Notes: generated by a model from the letters alone, not told the origin. Shown: positions 24,350 through 34,813, numbered from the stretch's first letter. The stretch is 64,000 nt of DNA from an uncultured Eubacteriales bacterium (GCA_905209085.1 CAJLRM010000001.1:62001-126000), one strand, 5' to 3'. Translations and numbers: made by a program.

Positions 24350-26338
24350 TTACGCAAGTTTCGTGAGTTTATAACTCATCGAAGCCAAATAGAATTCACC
24401 CGCCGCAGAAGGAAGGTACAGACTGAAATAATCCGCGTCTTTCGTCGCTTTCCAAGTGATCGTCACTTTTTTATATCCCGTCTGATTGGCAAGAATATCG
24501 ACAAACGCGTTATTGTCGATGTTTATCATCAATTTATCGGGACAAGACACGAGATACAAACAGAACGTAATTTCATAGGTACAACCGATCTCAATCGTTC
24601 CTTCCGGTCTAAACAGCTCCATGGTAGAATTGGCTTCTTTACTAAAATGAACGGCGTTGTTTTCAAAGCCTGCGTTATCCGAAAGTTTCGTATTATCCGC
24701 AAGAGTAATCTCGCTGCATTTGACAGCGGTGCCCTTATTGCCGAGATTGAGCGCGGAGGCATCCTTGGTCCATGTTTTTCCCACTTCGTAGCCGTTCGGA
24801 GATTTTTCCGTGTCTTGCCGTTTCGCGGCTCCGATCGTAATATCTCCGATATAAAGGGGCGCGATAGAGCCGTTATAAAGACCGATATTCACATACTTTT
24901 CCGAGCCGACAAAGGTATGCGTAAAAGTCGTGGGACCCGTTACGGCGGGCATGGATTTCGCCCCCGACTGCGCGCCCGATCCGTCCGTCATAAAGATATG
25001 CCATCCGCTCGCGTTCTTGGAATATACCTTAAAGGAAATCGTATACTCGTAAGTGCTGTCGGTGCACACATTCTTCAAAGCGTCGAAGGTGACGATCTGT
25101 GTGTTTGCCTCGATGATATAATCGGAAGTGAATCCGTTGTCCGCCGTGAGATTGTCCGCCTCTTCCTGCGTAAGGCGTTCGCTCGCCACCACCTTGCTCT
25201 TATCCAGATATTGCATCGCGCCGCTGAGCGCCGTGTAATTATCGTCCGCGCCCGTAAGCGTATAAGATTTGCCGTCTATGTCTGCGAAAGTCAAAGTTTT
25301 GGGCGTACCCGTACGCTCCACCGTGTCGTCCACCACCTCTTTGACCGTGATGGATATATTATCGATGGCAAGCTTAAAATTCGCATAGGAATAAGAAGAA
25401 TCGCCCGTATAGAAAAACGTTCTGAAATGCCAAGTCTTGGAAGGATCAAACGTTTTGTTGCCCGTCAGCGTCACCGTCTTGGTTTCGCCTACCGCGCCGA
25501 GCGCGAACTGTTGATTTTCGCCGCTGTTATCTCCGTCGTAAATAAAGGACAGATATATTCCCGAGGGAGCCGCGCCGCCGAGAACCTTTACATCCATGGA
25601 AATCGTCCATTTTCCCGATTTGATGTATTCGTCAAGAGTACCGAACCAGAACTGCGTATTCGTATTCCACGCACAGGTGGTGTAGTCGATAATCAAGGAA
25701 TTGCCCGCGATGGAATCGGCGGTCGCCTGAATGCTGGCCTGGGGCGTTCCGTCTTCGGTGGAATAGGAGAAGCCCTTTGCAAGAGCGCCGCTATAACCGT
25801 TTTCAAAGTTTTCGACGTAAGTCTTTCCCTCTTTAAGGTTTTCGATATTTCCCGCCCCCGCTTCGAGCGTCGTTTCGGGAACGATGGGCGTAACCGTCAC
25901 GGAAATAAATTCCTCGGTTTCGTTTTCCGCCTCGTCGACAGCGTAATAGGAAACCTGATATGTACCCGCGGTAGTGGAAGAAAATTCATATCCCGCCTCC
26001 GTCTTGACGATCGACGCGCCCTTTGACGTTACGCTTACGTCCACATCCACCGCGCCGTCTTTTTCATCTGCCGCCGTCGCAGAAGGCAACGTGACTTTCT
26101 CTCCCGAAACCATCGTGTAGCTGTCCTTCTTTCCGTCCGCATAAGTAATGACGGGAGCCGTGGTATCGGGCTGTTCCGCGCTGCTGTCTGCCGAATCGGA
26201 ACTGCTGTCCGCCACGCTTTCCGAGGACTGCGTAGAAGAGTCGGAAGTCGACGTTTCTCCCCCGCAAGACGCCGCGGAAACCGTTAAACCGCAAACGAGC
26301 AAAAATGCCAGCAACGATTTGAATTTGTTGAGTTTCAT
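24350..26338 (-). CDS. Modular surface lipoprotein with Ig-like and carbohydrate-binding-like domains
   Basis: 662 residues. The lipoprotein signal ends SAASC (about 25) and is followed by a Ser/Asp-rich linker. A DUF5011/cadherin-like Ig module (about 55-150, DTTAPVITYADGKKDSY to VDEAENETEEFISVTV) precedes three beta-sandwich segments that look like carbohydrate-binding modules (about 165-335, 345-510 and 525-660). No catalytic motif is seen, so a glycan-capturing role is inferred. It belongs to glycan operon 1, 55 bases after the preceding gene. The ribosome site is GGAGG. Confidence 0.75.
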   Translation of the reverse strand: MKLNKFKSLLAFLLVCGLTVSAASCGGETSTSDSSTQSSESVADSSSDSADSSAEQPDTTAPVITYADGKKDSYTMVSGEKVTLPSATAADEKDGAVDVDVSVTSKGASIVKTEAGYEFSSTTAGTYQVSYYAVDEAENETEEFISVTVTPIVPETTLEAGAGNIENLKEGKTYVENFENGYSGALAKGFSYSTEDGTPQASIQATADSIAGNSLIIDYTTCAWNTNTQFWFGTLDEYIKSGKWTISMDVKVLGGAAPSGIYLSFIYDGDNSGENQQFALGAVGETKTVTLTGNKTFDPSKTWHFRTFFYTGDSSYSYANFKLAIDNISITVKEVVDDTVERTGTPKTLTFADIDGKSYTLTGADDNYTALSGAMQYLDKSKVVASERLTQEEADNLTADNGFTSDYIIEANTQIVTFDALKNVCTDSTYEYTISFKVYSKNASGWHIFMTDGSGAQSGAKSMPAVTGPTTFTHTFVGSEKYVNIGLYNGSIAPLYIGDITIGAAKRQDTEKSPNGYEVGKTWTKDASALNLGNKGTAVKCSEITLADNTKLSDNAGFENNAVHFSKEANSTMELFRPEGTIEIGCTYEITFCLYLVSCPDKLMINIDNNAFVDILANQTGYKKVTITWKATKDADYFSLYLPSAAGEFYLASMSYKLTKLA

Positions 26339-26393
26339 CCTGATTTTCCTCCAAAATAAGATTTCTCTATATGAATTTTATAGATTTCTAAAA

Positions 26394-29126
26394 TCAATCG
26401 ACAAAGGTAAACACAGGCATTTTTGCCGTCTTTGTCTTATACGCCTCCACGAAATGAGGCACGTTGGATACCTGTATACGTTTTCTGCCGATATCGTCGC
26501 GGTCGCCATCCATAAAGACGAATGCCATGGCGATGCTTTTTCCTTCGTCGATAGAAGTTTTCGCCGTTTGAAAGAGCGAGAAGGGCAGGAATACTTCGCC
26601 GGAATATCCGTCCGAACGGAGAGCCGCCGCCGCGGAGATATGGGCGCGTCCCGCCGCAATCGCGGCATTCGTCCTGCTTTCCACCACCGTATAGCAGGGA
26701 TTCCATGAAGGCACCACCGACATCTGCAACACGTCGCCGTCGTTTTTGAAAAGCTGGAAGTCCGCATTGGGCATATCCGTCACGGTCGAAAGGAAAAATT
26801 CGGCGCAGTCGCCTTCCCAGAAATTGGCGATTGTCTTGAAATCGAGCTTGTTGTCGTAAATATTGAAGGCAAAATAAATTCCCTCGTCCGTCCATGCGAT
26901 CTTGCACATAAGCACGTCGAACACATCCTTATACGCGTCGTGAAGGATCTCGTCCCCCGTCGTCAGACTGGCGCCGTCCATAGCGATCTCGCTGCCGATA
27001 TTTTCCCATTCGGAAATATCCCCGTCTACCGTGATCGTGCCGCCGGCAAGCTTGGAAACCATGGTATTGGGCACGTCGCCGTCGATCTCCTGATATTTAA
27101 GATTAACGTTATTTGTTAAGGCGATGTCCTCCGTTTTGGTCGTTCCGGAAGGAATGATACCCGAAAAACTCTCCGAGTCGTTGGTATTATAATTGTAATT
27201 GCCGTCTATCGCCAGCGCCGCGCAATTTTCCAGCTCGATACAGCATTCGGTGAGGATGCTGGCATATACGCGAGCCGTATTATAGAAGAGATTGTTCTTG
27301 ACTGTGGAATCTCCCACGCCTCTGAAACTGATTCCCGCATTTCCCGTATTGGAGATATAATTGTTCGTCACTTCTATCCCCGTCACCGTACCCGACGGGG
27401 CGACGAGCGCGCCCGAACCGATGGCAAACGCGGAAATGTCGCCGCGCAGCCCTTCGCCCAGCAGATAGCCGTTATTGATGAGCTTATTGTTGCGTATGAC
27501 GATATCTTTGGGCAGCGTGCACTCGTTGTACTGATCCATCGCCGAAGCGATCTGCATGGAACCGTGTCCGACGTTGAGGAAAGCGTTATTTTCGATCAGC
27601 GCACCGCGTACCTGCACGAGAATGCCGCGATTGCGTTTATTGCGGACAATGTTGTTCTTGAAAGTAAATTCCGCGACTTTGGAAACGTTGGTCATCATAG
27701 CGTTGCTCCAATCCACGCTGCCCGAGATCCGCTGTTTCACCGTAAGCTGCATCGCGCCCGTATCGCCTGAAACTTCCGTAACCGTGAACGAACCGAGTCT
27801 TTCGAATGTGGCGCTGTCGTAAAATTCCACCGTATCCCCCACTTCCGTCATGGGGCTGGCGCCCGTCTTTTTGTTGACGTTAAAAGTACGCGCCTGCGCA
27901 TCGTAACTGCCGAGCGTATACCAATATCCCGATTTGATGTTCAATGCGTCGTCGTGCGTATTCTCGATGATACAATTTGTAATCTTCACTTCGCCCAAAC
28001 AGTTGGAAATATGATATCCGTCGGCCGTGGAGGTCATCCGCCTATCTTCGTCCTTCAAGACAATATCGAGGCGATTGGCATAAAAATTTTTCGTGCCGCT
28101 CACCGTCACACCCATACCGGGACAGGAGTAAAGATCCACATCCTCGACGAATACGTTTTCGCAATCGGAAAAGGTCACGCCCGCACGATTATACATAGTA
28201 AACGCCAAAGAAACGGGCGCGTTTTTTGCGGGAGCCTTGAACGAGGAACGGTAACTGTCTTTAAAAGTAAGAGTGATCTCGTCATTGCCGTTGAATTTCC
28301 AACTTTCAAATATCCCTTCGCCCGAAATCGCCACAATACCGTCCTCTTCGGGCGCGCTCGTAAATCGGTTAAACTCGATGACCGAACAAAGCTGAGAATA
28401 CAGCGCGGGATTTGCCAGATATGCGTCGACCGTGGAGCGCATGGATTGAGGAATACTCATCGTGACGGACAACGTTTCCGTATCGGAAGAAACGACGATG
28501 CCCACAATGGAAGGCAAAACTTTATAGTCGATATCCAAACCGTTGATATGCAAATCTTTGCAAGAAGAAACGGAAAGCGCGCTTATCCAGCCGACCGTAC
28601 TGCAATCCATTAAAAACTGTGTGTTTTCGCCGCCTTCGAGGTAAAGCCCGTCAAACCCCGACAGCGTGACTGCGGAGGTCAGGAGAATATCCCTGGAAGG
28701 AAATTTGATCTTGACTTTTTCGCCTTCTTTATTCTCGGTCTTTGCCGAAGAGAGCGCCTGCGTCATCTTCTCGTCGTCCGTCCCCGAAAAGGATTCAAAG
28801 TCGATCAGGCAATTCGTTTTGAATTCTCCGTCCGCTTTTCCCGCATATAACGCTTCCTTTGTTTCTTCCGACTTCACGCCCACCGAGGAGGCCTCCGACA
28901 GACCGTAATTTTCCGTCACCGCGGAACTTGCGTACGGGGTGTCGTCGAGCAACTTCACGGCTTCCGCGATCGTCTGTTTTTCTTCCGAAGAGGAACTTTG
29001 CGTCTGCGAGGAAGAGGAATCGGACGAAGAAGACGAGTTGTCGTTCCGTTTTGTACAGGAAGCGAAACTTCCCGCCAAGAGGCTGATCCCAAGCATTAAA
29101 CAAATTATTTTAGAATTCTTTTTCAT
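26394..29126 (-). CDS. Parallel beta-helix lipoprotein (GH110-like) with C-terminal CBM9-like domain
   Basis: 910 residues from MKKNSKIIC, chosen because AGGAG lies just upstream; an earlier ATG adds 15 atypical residues. The lipobox is SFASC, followed by a Ser-rich linker. A right-handed beta-helix (about 90-690) carries TADGYHISNCLGEVKITN and HDDALNI, matching the ADGxH and DDAxN motifs of GH110 alpha-galactosidases, and NKRNRGILVQ. The last ~210 residues (TITVDGDISEWENIG, WTDEGIYFAFNIYDN, GDCAEFFLS) resemble a CBM9/DOMON-like sugar-binding domain. It is probably an exo-acting glycosidase on surface glycans; linkage specificity is unknown. It is a paralogue of the next upstream gene. Confidence 0.78.
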   Translation of the reverse strand: MKKNSKIICLMLGISLLAGSFASCTKRNDNSSSSSDSSSSQTQSSSSEEKQTIAEAVKLLDDTPYASSAVTENYGLSEASSVGVKSEETKEALYAGKADGEFKTNCLIDFESFSGTDDEKMTQALSSAKTENKEGEKVKIKFPSRDILLTSAVTLSGFDGLYLEGGENTQFLMDCSTVGWISALSVSSCKDLHINGLDIDYKVLPSIVGIVVSSDTETLSVTMSIPQSMRSTVDAYLANPALYSQLCSVIEFNRFTSAPEEDGIVAISGEGIFESWKFNGNDEITLTFKDSYRSSFKAPAKNAPVSLAFTMYNRAGVTFSDCENVFVEDVDLYSCPGMGVTVSGTKNFYANRLDIVLKDEDRRMTSTADGYHISNCLGEVKITNCIIENTHDDALNIKSGYWYTLGSYDAQARTFNVNKKTGASPMTEVGDTVEFYDSATFERLGSFTVTEVSGDTGAMQLTVKQRISGSVDWSNAMMTNVSKVAEFTFKNNIVRNKRNRGILVQVRGALIENNAFLNVGHGSMQIASAMDQYNECTLPKDIVIRNNKLINNGYLLGEGLRGDISAFAIGSGALVAPSGTVTGIEVTNNYISNTGNAGISFRGVGDSTVKNNLFYNTARVYASILTECCIELENCAALAIDGNYNYNTNDSESFSGIIPSGTTKTEDIALTNNVNLKYQEIDGDVPNTMVSKLAGGTITVDGDISEWENIGSEIAMDGASLTTGDEILHDAYKDVFDVLMCKIAWTDEGIYFAFNIYDNKLDFKTIANFWEGDCAEFFLSTVTDMPNADFQLFKNDGDVLQMSVVPSWNPCYTVVESRTNAAIAAGRAHISAAAALRSDGYSGEVFLPFSLFQTAKTSIDEGKSIAMAFVFMDGDRDDIGRKRIQVSNVPHFVEAYKTKTAKMPVFTFVD

Positions 29127-29139
29127 CTTTTCTCCTGCC

Positions 29140-31170
29140 TTATTTATTCGCCGCCTCCGCGTTATGCACACCGTTTCCGGAAAGCACGATTCCCGTGGAA
29201 TCGCTTTCCTCTATAAACTTCCATACGCCTTTCGCGGCAGAAAAGTATACGAAATTGTCCGTCAGAGAAATATTTTCCGATTTTGTCACGTTTGCAAGGT
29301 AATATTTTTTTACGGACGCCGATCGGTCGTTATAAAACAGATTATTTTTTGCCGTACAATCGCCCGCACCGACAAAAGACAGTCCATACTCGAAATCGCC
29401 GTTGAAAAAATTATTTTCTATCGTAATTCCCGTGATGGTGCCCGGTTTGATCTCTCCGCCGAATCGGCTCACAAAGATGTCCGCCGTGCTTCCTTCCGCG
29501 CAATTATTGATAAATTTGCAGTTTTCCACGGTCACGTTGCGGGGAATCAGCCCTTCGTTGAAATATCCATCGAAAGAACTATGCAGACTGACGGAACCGT
29601 GAATCACATTGTAAAAAGTACAGTTTCGGATGCTCGAATTCTGCGTCTGACAGAGGATGCCGCGATTGCGCTTGTTGCGGAACACGCAATTGTCCACAGT
29701 CAACGCGGGGGTACGGGTGAGATTTCCCACAAGGTAACCTTCTTCCACTTCCTTGACCCGCTTATTGACGGTAATTTCATATACCAGGCCGTAACCGCTC
29801 ACCGAAGTCACCGTATACGTCTGTACGACTTCCATAGCGCGATTGTATATCTCGATAATGTCGCCCGCCTCCGTCGGGAAGTTGGAGGCAGCGTCGGGCG
29901 CGTTGCACGTGATCACATTTCCCGAAACGGAAGAAACGGTCTTATAAAAAGTACATACGTTTATCGCGTCGTCGTGCGAATACTCATAAATACTGTTGGA
30001 AACGACGATTTCGCCGTAGCAGTCATTCGTATGCAATCCGTCTGCCGTTGCCGTCATCAGTTTGTTGCTTCCTTCCCGCAACACGAGGTTGGTACGGTTG
30101 AGATAGATATTTTTCGAAGAATAGAGTCCGAACGTCATTCCCACCGAAGAATACACATTGCAACTCTCCATATAAAAATCACTGCAATCCGAGGCGTAGA
30201 CGGTATAAAACTCGTACATGGTATATCCCACCGATACCGTTTTCCCGATTTCGGGGCGCTTATAATATCCGGTCCCGAACGTCAGAGTGAGCCGGTTGGT
30301 CGCCTCGTCGTAAGAACCGTCGGGAATCATCTGAACCTGATCCCCTGTGGAATTATAACGCAACATTCCGTCTTTATCGGGAATCCAATCTCCCGTTCGC
30401 TCGTCGCGCACAAATTCCATATAGTTGCCGTACTTGATTTTGCCCCCGTTATAACGATAATTCGTCAAATCAAAGCCCTCGTTAATGAGAACGGTGACGC
30501 TGCGCGCCGTATCGTCCGCGGCGACCACCGTGCCCGTCACCGTCGAACTCGTCGCATAATCGAAGTCGATATCGTTAAAATGTATATCCTCGCATTCGGA
30601 CAACTTGACGGCTTCCGTCCATTCCGTCATCATAAATTCCGTAGTTTTTTCACCCGTAAAATACACGCCGCTGAGTCCGTTTAAAACAAGGGTAGAAGAA
30701 AACCGGTACACGCCTGCGGGGAAATATATTTTTTTAAGCCCCTCCGTTCCTTTGAGAGATTTGAGCAGTGCGTTCAAAAGGGCGGAATTATCGGCGTTGG
30801 AAGGAAGAATCCCTCTGTCCGCAACATTGTATACCGCCGCGAACGCGCTCTCCGACGGAACGGGATATCTCGTTTCTTTCATTTTTTCCTCGTCCGCACC
30901 GACGACAGAGGGATCGGAAAGTCCTGATTGCTGCGAGGTTTTCAAATTTTTCCTATAATAATCGGCGCTTAACTGTCGGCAAAGCGTATCCAAGTCCATC
31001 TCCTCTCTGTCATCGGGCTGTGAACTGTCGCCGCTTCCGCTGTCGAAGGAATTGCCGTGCGAAGAAGAACTATCGTTCAAAGAATCGTCCCTTCCCTTTT
31101 GTCCGCAGGAAGTCGCTGCAAACGCTATCACAACCGCGAGTATACAGATAAAAATTTTTCCTTTTCCCAT
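29140..31170 (-). CDS. Parallel beta-helix lipoprotein (GH110-like)
   Basis: 676 residues from MGKGKIFIC, with an AAGGGG ribosome site. The lipobox is AATSC, followed by a Ser/Asp linker. The beta-helix spans about 120-670 and carries TATADGLHTNDCYGEIVVS, SHDDAINV and FRNKRNRGILCQTQNSSI, aligning with the paralogue 14 bases downstream but lacking its CBM9-like tail. The ADGxH/DDAxN pair is what places it near GH110. It starts 20 bases after the stop of the solute-binding protein gene, so it is part of operon 1. Confidence 0.78.
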   Translation of the reverse strand: MGKGKIFICILAVVIAFAATSCGQKGRDDSLNDSSSSHGNSFDSGSGDSSQPDDREEMDLDTLCRQLSADYYRKNLKTSQQSGLSDPSVVGADEEKMKETRYPVPSESAFAAVYNVADRGILPSNADNSALLNALLKSLKGTEGLKKIYFPAGVYRFSSTLVLNGLSGVYFTGEKTTEFMMTEWTEAVKLSECEDIHFNDIDFDYATSSTVTGTVVAADDTARSVTVLINEGFDLTNYRYNGGKIKYGNYMEFVRDERTGDWIPDKDGMLRYNSTGDQVQMIPDGSYDEATNRLTLTFGTGYYKRPEIGKTVSVGYTMYEFYTVYASDCSDFYMESCNVYSSVGMTFGLYSSKNIYLNRTNLVLREGSNKLMTATADGLHTNDCYGEIVVSNSIYEYSHDDAINVCTFYKTVSSVSGNVITCNAPDAASNFPTEAGDIIEIYNRAMEVVQTYTVTSVSGYGLVYEITVNKRVKEVEEGYLVGNLTRTPALTVDNCVFRNKRNRGILCQTQNSSIRNCTFYNVIHGSVSLHSSFDGYFNEGLIPRNVTVENCKFINNCAEGSTADIFVSRFGGEIKPGTITGITIENNFFNGDFEYGLSFVGAGDCTAKNNLFYNDRSASVKKYYLANVTKSENISLTDNFVYFSAAKGVWKFIEESDSTGIVLSGNGVHNAEAANK

Positions 31171-31189
31171 CTCCTTTTTCCCCTTTTCG

Positions 31190-32911
31190 TCAATGCGTCT
31201 TTTTATATGCCTGATATGCCTTGTCGTAAATCTCTGCCAATTTGTCCACATTATAAGCCGACAAATCGTTCAAATAGGAATTCCAGTCCTTCTTCAAATC
31301 TTTCTTGCCGGTGATAAAGTTATATTCCATATTCTTGATATAAGCGTCCACTCCTGACGTGATCAACTCCACGTCGTTATAGTCGGTACTGGAAAGCTTA
31401 ATTTCCTGCGGGAACTGTTCTTTGAGATAAGGCATATAGCGCTCGCTGAGTCGATTCAGCTGCGTAATGGTTTTATCGTTCATTTTGCCGACGAAATCGT
31501 ATTTCCAATACAGCGCCGAGGCAGTGCCCACATTCGGCGTGATCGTCGCGCGATATTCTTCCTGGGTCCCGGTCCAGTCGTCGGGAACGTGGAATGTCCA
31601 GGAAGTTTGTCCTTCGTCGTCCCAAGTCCAGTCTATCCCTTCCTTGCCATAGGCGATCAGCTGACAGCCGAGATCGGAATATAAAATGTCGAGAAGCCGG
31701 GCGATTTCACGGACGTAAGGCGTCCCCGTGGGAATCACCGCGCCCGTCGGCTGGAAATAGCTGAACCCCCATTGCAAGGGTTTTTCGTTATAATAATCGC
31801 TCGTGAGAGGGCCGAACGTTGTATATTCGTCCGCGCGATCTTCTCCGACGATAATATAAGCCGCAGCCGCACAGAACGACCCTAAACGCGAAGCGTCGCC
31901 GTCCAGACCCTTTACCGCCATCTGTGCGTCCGTCTTGATGGAAAACGTGCTCTGGTCGAGCAAGCCTTCCCCATACATGACGTTCATTGTTTCGAGATAT
32001 TTTTTATACGCTTCCGTCTGAGGAACATACGCCACGCCGCTGCCGTCGTTTTCCAGCTCCGCGCCGTTGGTCACGTAGCCGTACGACGCGAGAATGAAAT
32101 TGCGTAAATATTCAAGTTCCTTTGCCGTAACAGGAATTTCATCGTCCTTTTTGCCGTTATGGTTGGCATCGTATTTTTTAAAGAGGCGGAGAATATCCAC
32201 GTATTCCTCCACCGTGGCGATATCGTCCGCATCGGGAATCGCCGCGCCGTCCGGCATCGTAACGCCGTCTTCGCGCAGATTTTCTATCCACTGCTGATTG
32301 ATATACATCTTGAACGTCAAATCCCTCGGCACATCGTTGACGGAAAGCGTCGAATACATATATCCGTCTTCGAGCATAGCGACCTCTTTGGCGCTCGTGG
32401 AAGTTTCAATGTTGAAGTTGGCGTCAAGCAATTGTTTATACACGGGCATATAGTTATCGATAAGATTTCCCGCCTTGACGCCGCCCGCTTCGAGGTTGTC
32501 ATCGTTGAACGCCACGAGCGCGCCGTATTGGGAATAAATAACCTGTTCGGAAATGGAGTTATTAAACAGGAACAAATCGGGCAGATTTTTCTTGTCCTCC
32601 CATGCCGCCGAGCGCACACTGGTATACGCCGACGTATCCACTTCCGTAAAATCAAATTTTAAATTAGTCAGTTCGGAAAGAATCTTGAACATTTCCATGC
32701 TTTCGTAAGGGGGATTTAAGCTCCCGCGCGGCACAAAAATATTCAAAGTCACCGCCTCTTTCACGATCTGATAGGGATTTTCCGCCGTCCCTTCGGGCAG
32801 GAAATTGTCCGGATCGTAAGGAACGCTCTTTCCTCCGCAAGCAGAAAGCGCCGCCGTGCAGAAGATCAGACCGCTCATTAGAAGCACCGCTACATTTTTC
32901 TTCTTTTTCAT
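31190..32911 (-). CDS. Extracellular solute-binding lipoprotein (LplA/LipO-like), locus 1
   Basis: 573 residues. The lipobox is ALSAC (Cys about 25), and the mature protein has the large two-lobe fold of family 1 binding proteins with the typical stretches AWEDKKNLPDLFLFNN, PTGAVIPTGTPYVREIARLLD and GKEGIDWTWDDEGQ. It would present oligosaccharides to the two permeases encoded just upstream. AAGGAGG precedes the ATG. The family commonly serves complex plant or mucin-derived glycans through a shared ATPase. Confidence 0.9.
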   Translation of the reverse strand: MKKKKNVAVLLMSGLIFCTAALSACGGKSVPYDPDNFLPEGTAENPYQIVKEAVTLNIFVPRGSLNPPYESMEMFKILSELTNLKFDFTEVDTSAYTSVRSAAWEDKKNLPDLFLFNNSISEQVIYSQYGALVAFNDDNLEAGGVKAGNLIDNYMPVYKQLLDANFNIETSTSAKEVAMLEDGYMYSTLSVNDVPRDLTFKMYINQQWIENLREDGVTMPDGAAIPDADDIATVEEYVDILRLFKKYDANHNGKKDDEIPVTAKELEYLRNFILASYGYVTNGAELENDGSGVAYVPQTEAYKKYLETMNVMYGEGLLDQSTFSIKTDAQMAVKGLDGDASRLGSFCAAAAYIIVGEDRADEYTTFGPLTSDYYNEKPLQWGFSYFQPTGAVIPTGTPYVREIARLLDILYSDLGCQLIAYGKEGIDWTWDDEGQTSWTFHVPDDWTGTQEEYRATITPNVGTASALYWKYDFVGKMNDKTITQLNRLSERYMPYLKEQFPQEIKLSSTDYNDVELITSGVDAYIKNMEYNFITGKKDLKKDWNSYLNDLSAYNVDKLAEIYDKAYQAYKKTH

Positions 32912-32941
32912 GTCTTTGTATTCCTCCTTTTTGTTTTTTAA

Positions 32942-33814
32942 TTAGCCTTTCAATCCGCCGATCATGAGTCCCGTTTCAAAATATTTATTGAAGAAGGGAT
33001 AGATGACGATGAGAGGAATGCTGGAAACGACGATTGTCACATATTTGAGCACTTCACTGGTAAGCCCTTGCTCGCCGATGCCGATATCACCGGACGAGGA
33101 AGCGTCGTTCGCCACAAGAATACGCTGAATCACCCGTTGGAGGGGAAACAAATCGTCATTGGTGATATAGAGCAGAGAATTGAAATACGCGTTCCAATAG
33201 CCGACGATAGCATACAGGAGCATGACGGCGATGATCGCACGGCAGAGCGGAAGAACGATCGTGAGAAAAATACGAATATTTCCGCATCCGTCGAGCATGG
33301 CGGCTTCCTGCATCTCCCAAGGGAGGGACTGCATGAATGTGCGTATGACGATGACGTTGAACACACTGACGCATCCCGGAATGATCATCGCCCAGACAGT
33401 GTTTAACATATTCAGTCCCTTTACCACGATATAGGTGGGAATCATGCCCCCGCTGACGAACATCGTCAGGGAAAAATAGAAACTGAAAGCGCTCCTCCCC
33501 TTCATATCCCTGCGGGAGAGCGGATATGCCGCGGTGAATTGAAGCACCAGCTGTATGATCGTTCCCATAAACACATAAAAAAGCGTGTTTCTGAATCCCG
33601 TTAAAATCGCATTGTTTGATAAAATTTTGGCATAATTTTCCAGAGTAAATTCCCTGGGGATCAAAAATACCGCGCCTTTGTTGACCATTTTCGCCGACGA
33701 GAACGAATTTGCCAATACGTACAAAAGCGGCAGGCACGTTACGAACGCAAACGCGAGCATTAATAGGAGCACGATATAATTGAATCTTTTATCCGAGCCT
33801 TTATTTTCTACCAT
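32942..33814 (-). CDS. Carbohydrate ABC transporter permease (LplC/YtcP-like), locus 1
   Basis: 290 residues with six membrane segments. The EAA-type cytoplasmic loop is MQEAAMLDGCGNIRIFLTIVLPLCR, and the C-terminus GLMIGGLKG is typical of LplC/YtcP. It forms a heterodimeric channel with the LplB-type subunit, whose gene ends 9 bases upstream. No ABC ATPase gene is in the operon. Confidence 0.93.
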   Translation of the reverse strand: MVENKGSDKRFNYIVLLLMLAFAFVTCLPLLYVLANSFSSAKMVNKGAVFLIPREFTLENYAKILSNNAILTGFRNTLFYVFMGTIIQLVLQFTAAYPLSRRDMKGRSAFSFYFSLTMFVSGGMIPTYIVVKGLNMLNTVWAMIIPGCVSVFNVIVIRTFMQSLPWEMQEAAMLDGCGNIRIFLTIVLPLCRAIIAVMLLYAIVGYWNAYFNSLLYITNDDLFPLQRVIQRILVANDASSSGDIGIGEQGLTSEVLKYVTIVVSSIPLIVIYPFFNKYFETGLMIGGLKG

Positions 33815-33823
33815 CGTTTTTCC

Positions 33824-34813
33824 TCACCACAAAGAAGTTTGGCTGACTTTTTTGGAAATTACGTTCGCAACGACGAGCAAGACGATATTAATGGCGGAAT
33901 TGAACAGTCCGATTGCCGTTGCATACGAGTACTGCGGCACTTTTGCCAGCATGGAAACTCTATATACGTAAGTGGAAATGATCTCGCTTCTGCTCAAATT
34001 TCCGCTCGTCTGCATCAAATATACTTTTTCGAAGCCGACGTTGAGCATATTCCCGATGCTCATGATCAGCATGATGATCATCATCGGAAGAATGGTGGGC
34101 ACATTGATATGCAGAATACGCTGTATCCTTCCCGCTCCGTCCAAAACCGCCGCCTCGTGCAACTCTTTGTCCACGTTGGACAAAGCGCCGAAGTAGACGA
34201 TGGACCACCACCCCAATCCCTGCCAAAGACCGCTGAACACATAAATCGTCGAAAACCAAGCGTCGCTTTCCATAATATTGGAAGGCGTGCCTCCGAATGC
34301 CGTGATGATCTTATTGAACACGCCCGATTCCAAATCGGAAAAAGAAAACAGCATACCGACGAGCACGACCGTGGAAATAAAATAGGGCGCATAAGAAATG
34401 ATCTGAACGGATTTTTTCGCCCAATTCCAGCGGATTTCATTGATGAATAACGCCAAAATCACGGGAAGAATGGTATTGAGTACGATCGAATAAACGCTGA
34501 GTTCGAGCGTATTTCCGACGATTGTCCAAAAGTTAGGCAATTTCACGAAATTGATAAAATGTTTAAAACCAAAGTTTCCCGTCCAGGGACTGCCAAAGAT
34601 CCCCTGATAAGAGGTATAATCCTTAAAGCCGATGATCGTACCCAAAATGGGAAGGTAATGAAATATCAGCACATAGACAGACGTGGGCAAAATTAAAAGA
34701 TAGAGGGTCCAGTTTTTCCATTTCATGCCCGATCCCTTCTTTCGCGCGGACACAAGGCGCGCCCGGGTATCCGCGTTTTCGTTCTTTTCGGCGCTTACGT
34801 TCTCCCGAATCAT
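33824..34813 (-). CDS. Carbohydrate ABC transporter permease (LplB/YteP-like), locus 1
   Basis: 329 residues with six membrane segments (first at about 33-55, TLYLLILPTSVYVLIFHYLP) and the EAA loop LHEAAVLDGAGRIQRILHINVPT. The C-terminal NVISKKVSQTSLW is the family ending. It is the first gene of operon 1, ~50 bases after its promoter, and is divergent from an AraC gene. AAGGAGG is 11 bases before the ATG. Confidence 0.93.
   Translation of the reverse strand: MIRENVSAEKNENADTRARLVSARKKGSGMKWKNWTLYLLILPTSVYVLIFHYLPILGTIIGFKDYTSYQGIFGSPWTGNFGFKHFINFVKLPNFWTIVGNTLELSVYSIVLNTILPVILALFINEIRWNWAKKSVQIISYAPYFISTVVLVGMLFSFSDLESGVFNKIITAFGGTPSNIMESDAWFSTIYVFSGLWQGLGWWSIVYFGALSNVDKELHEAAVLDGAGRIQRILHINVPTILPMMIIMLIMSIGNMLNVGFEKVYLMQTSGNLSRSEIISTYVYRVSMLAKVPQYSYATAIGLFNSAINIVLLVVANVISKKVSQTSLW

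Noticed and set aside
24302..30684. Long plus-strand frames (574 and 581 codons) opposite the glycan operon
   Set aside because: They are antisense shadows of lipoprotein genes that have signal peptides and ribosome sites; the antisense products are Arg/His/Ile-rich with no domain.
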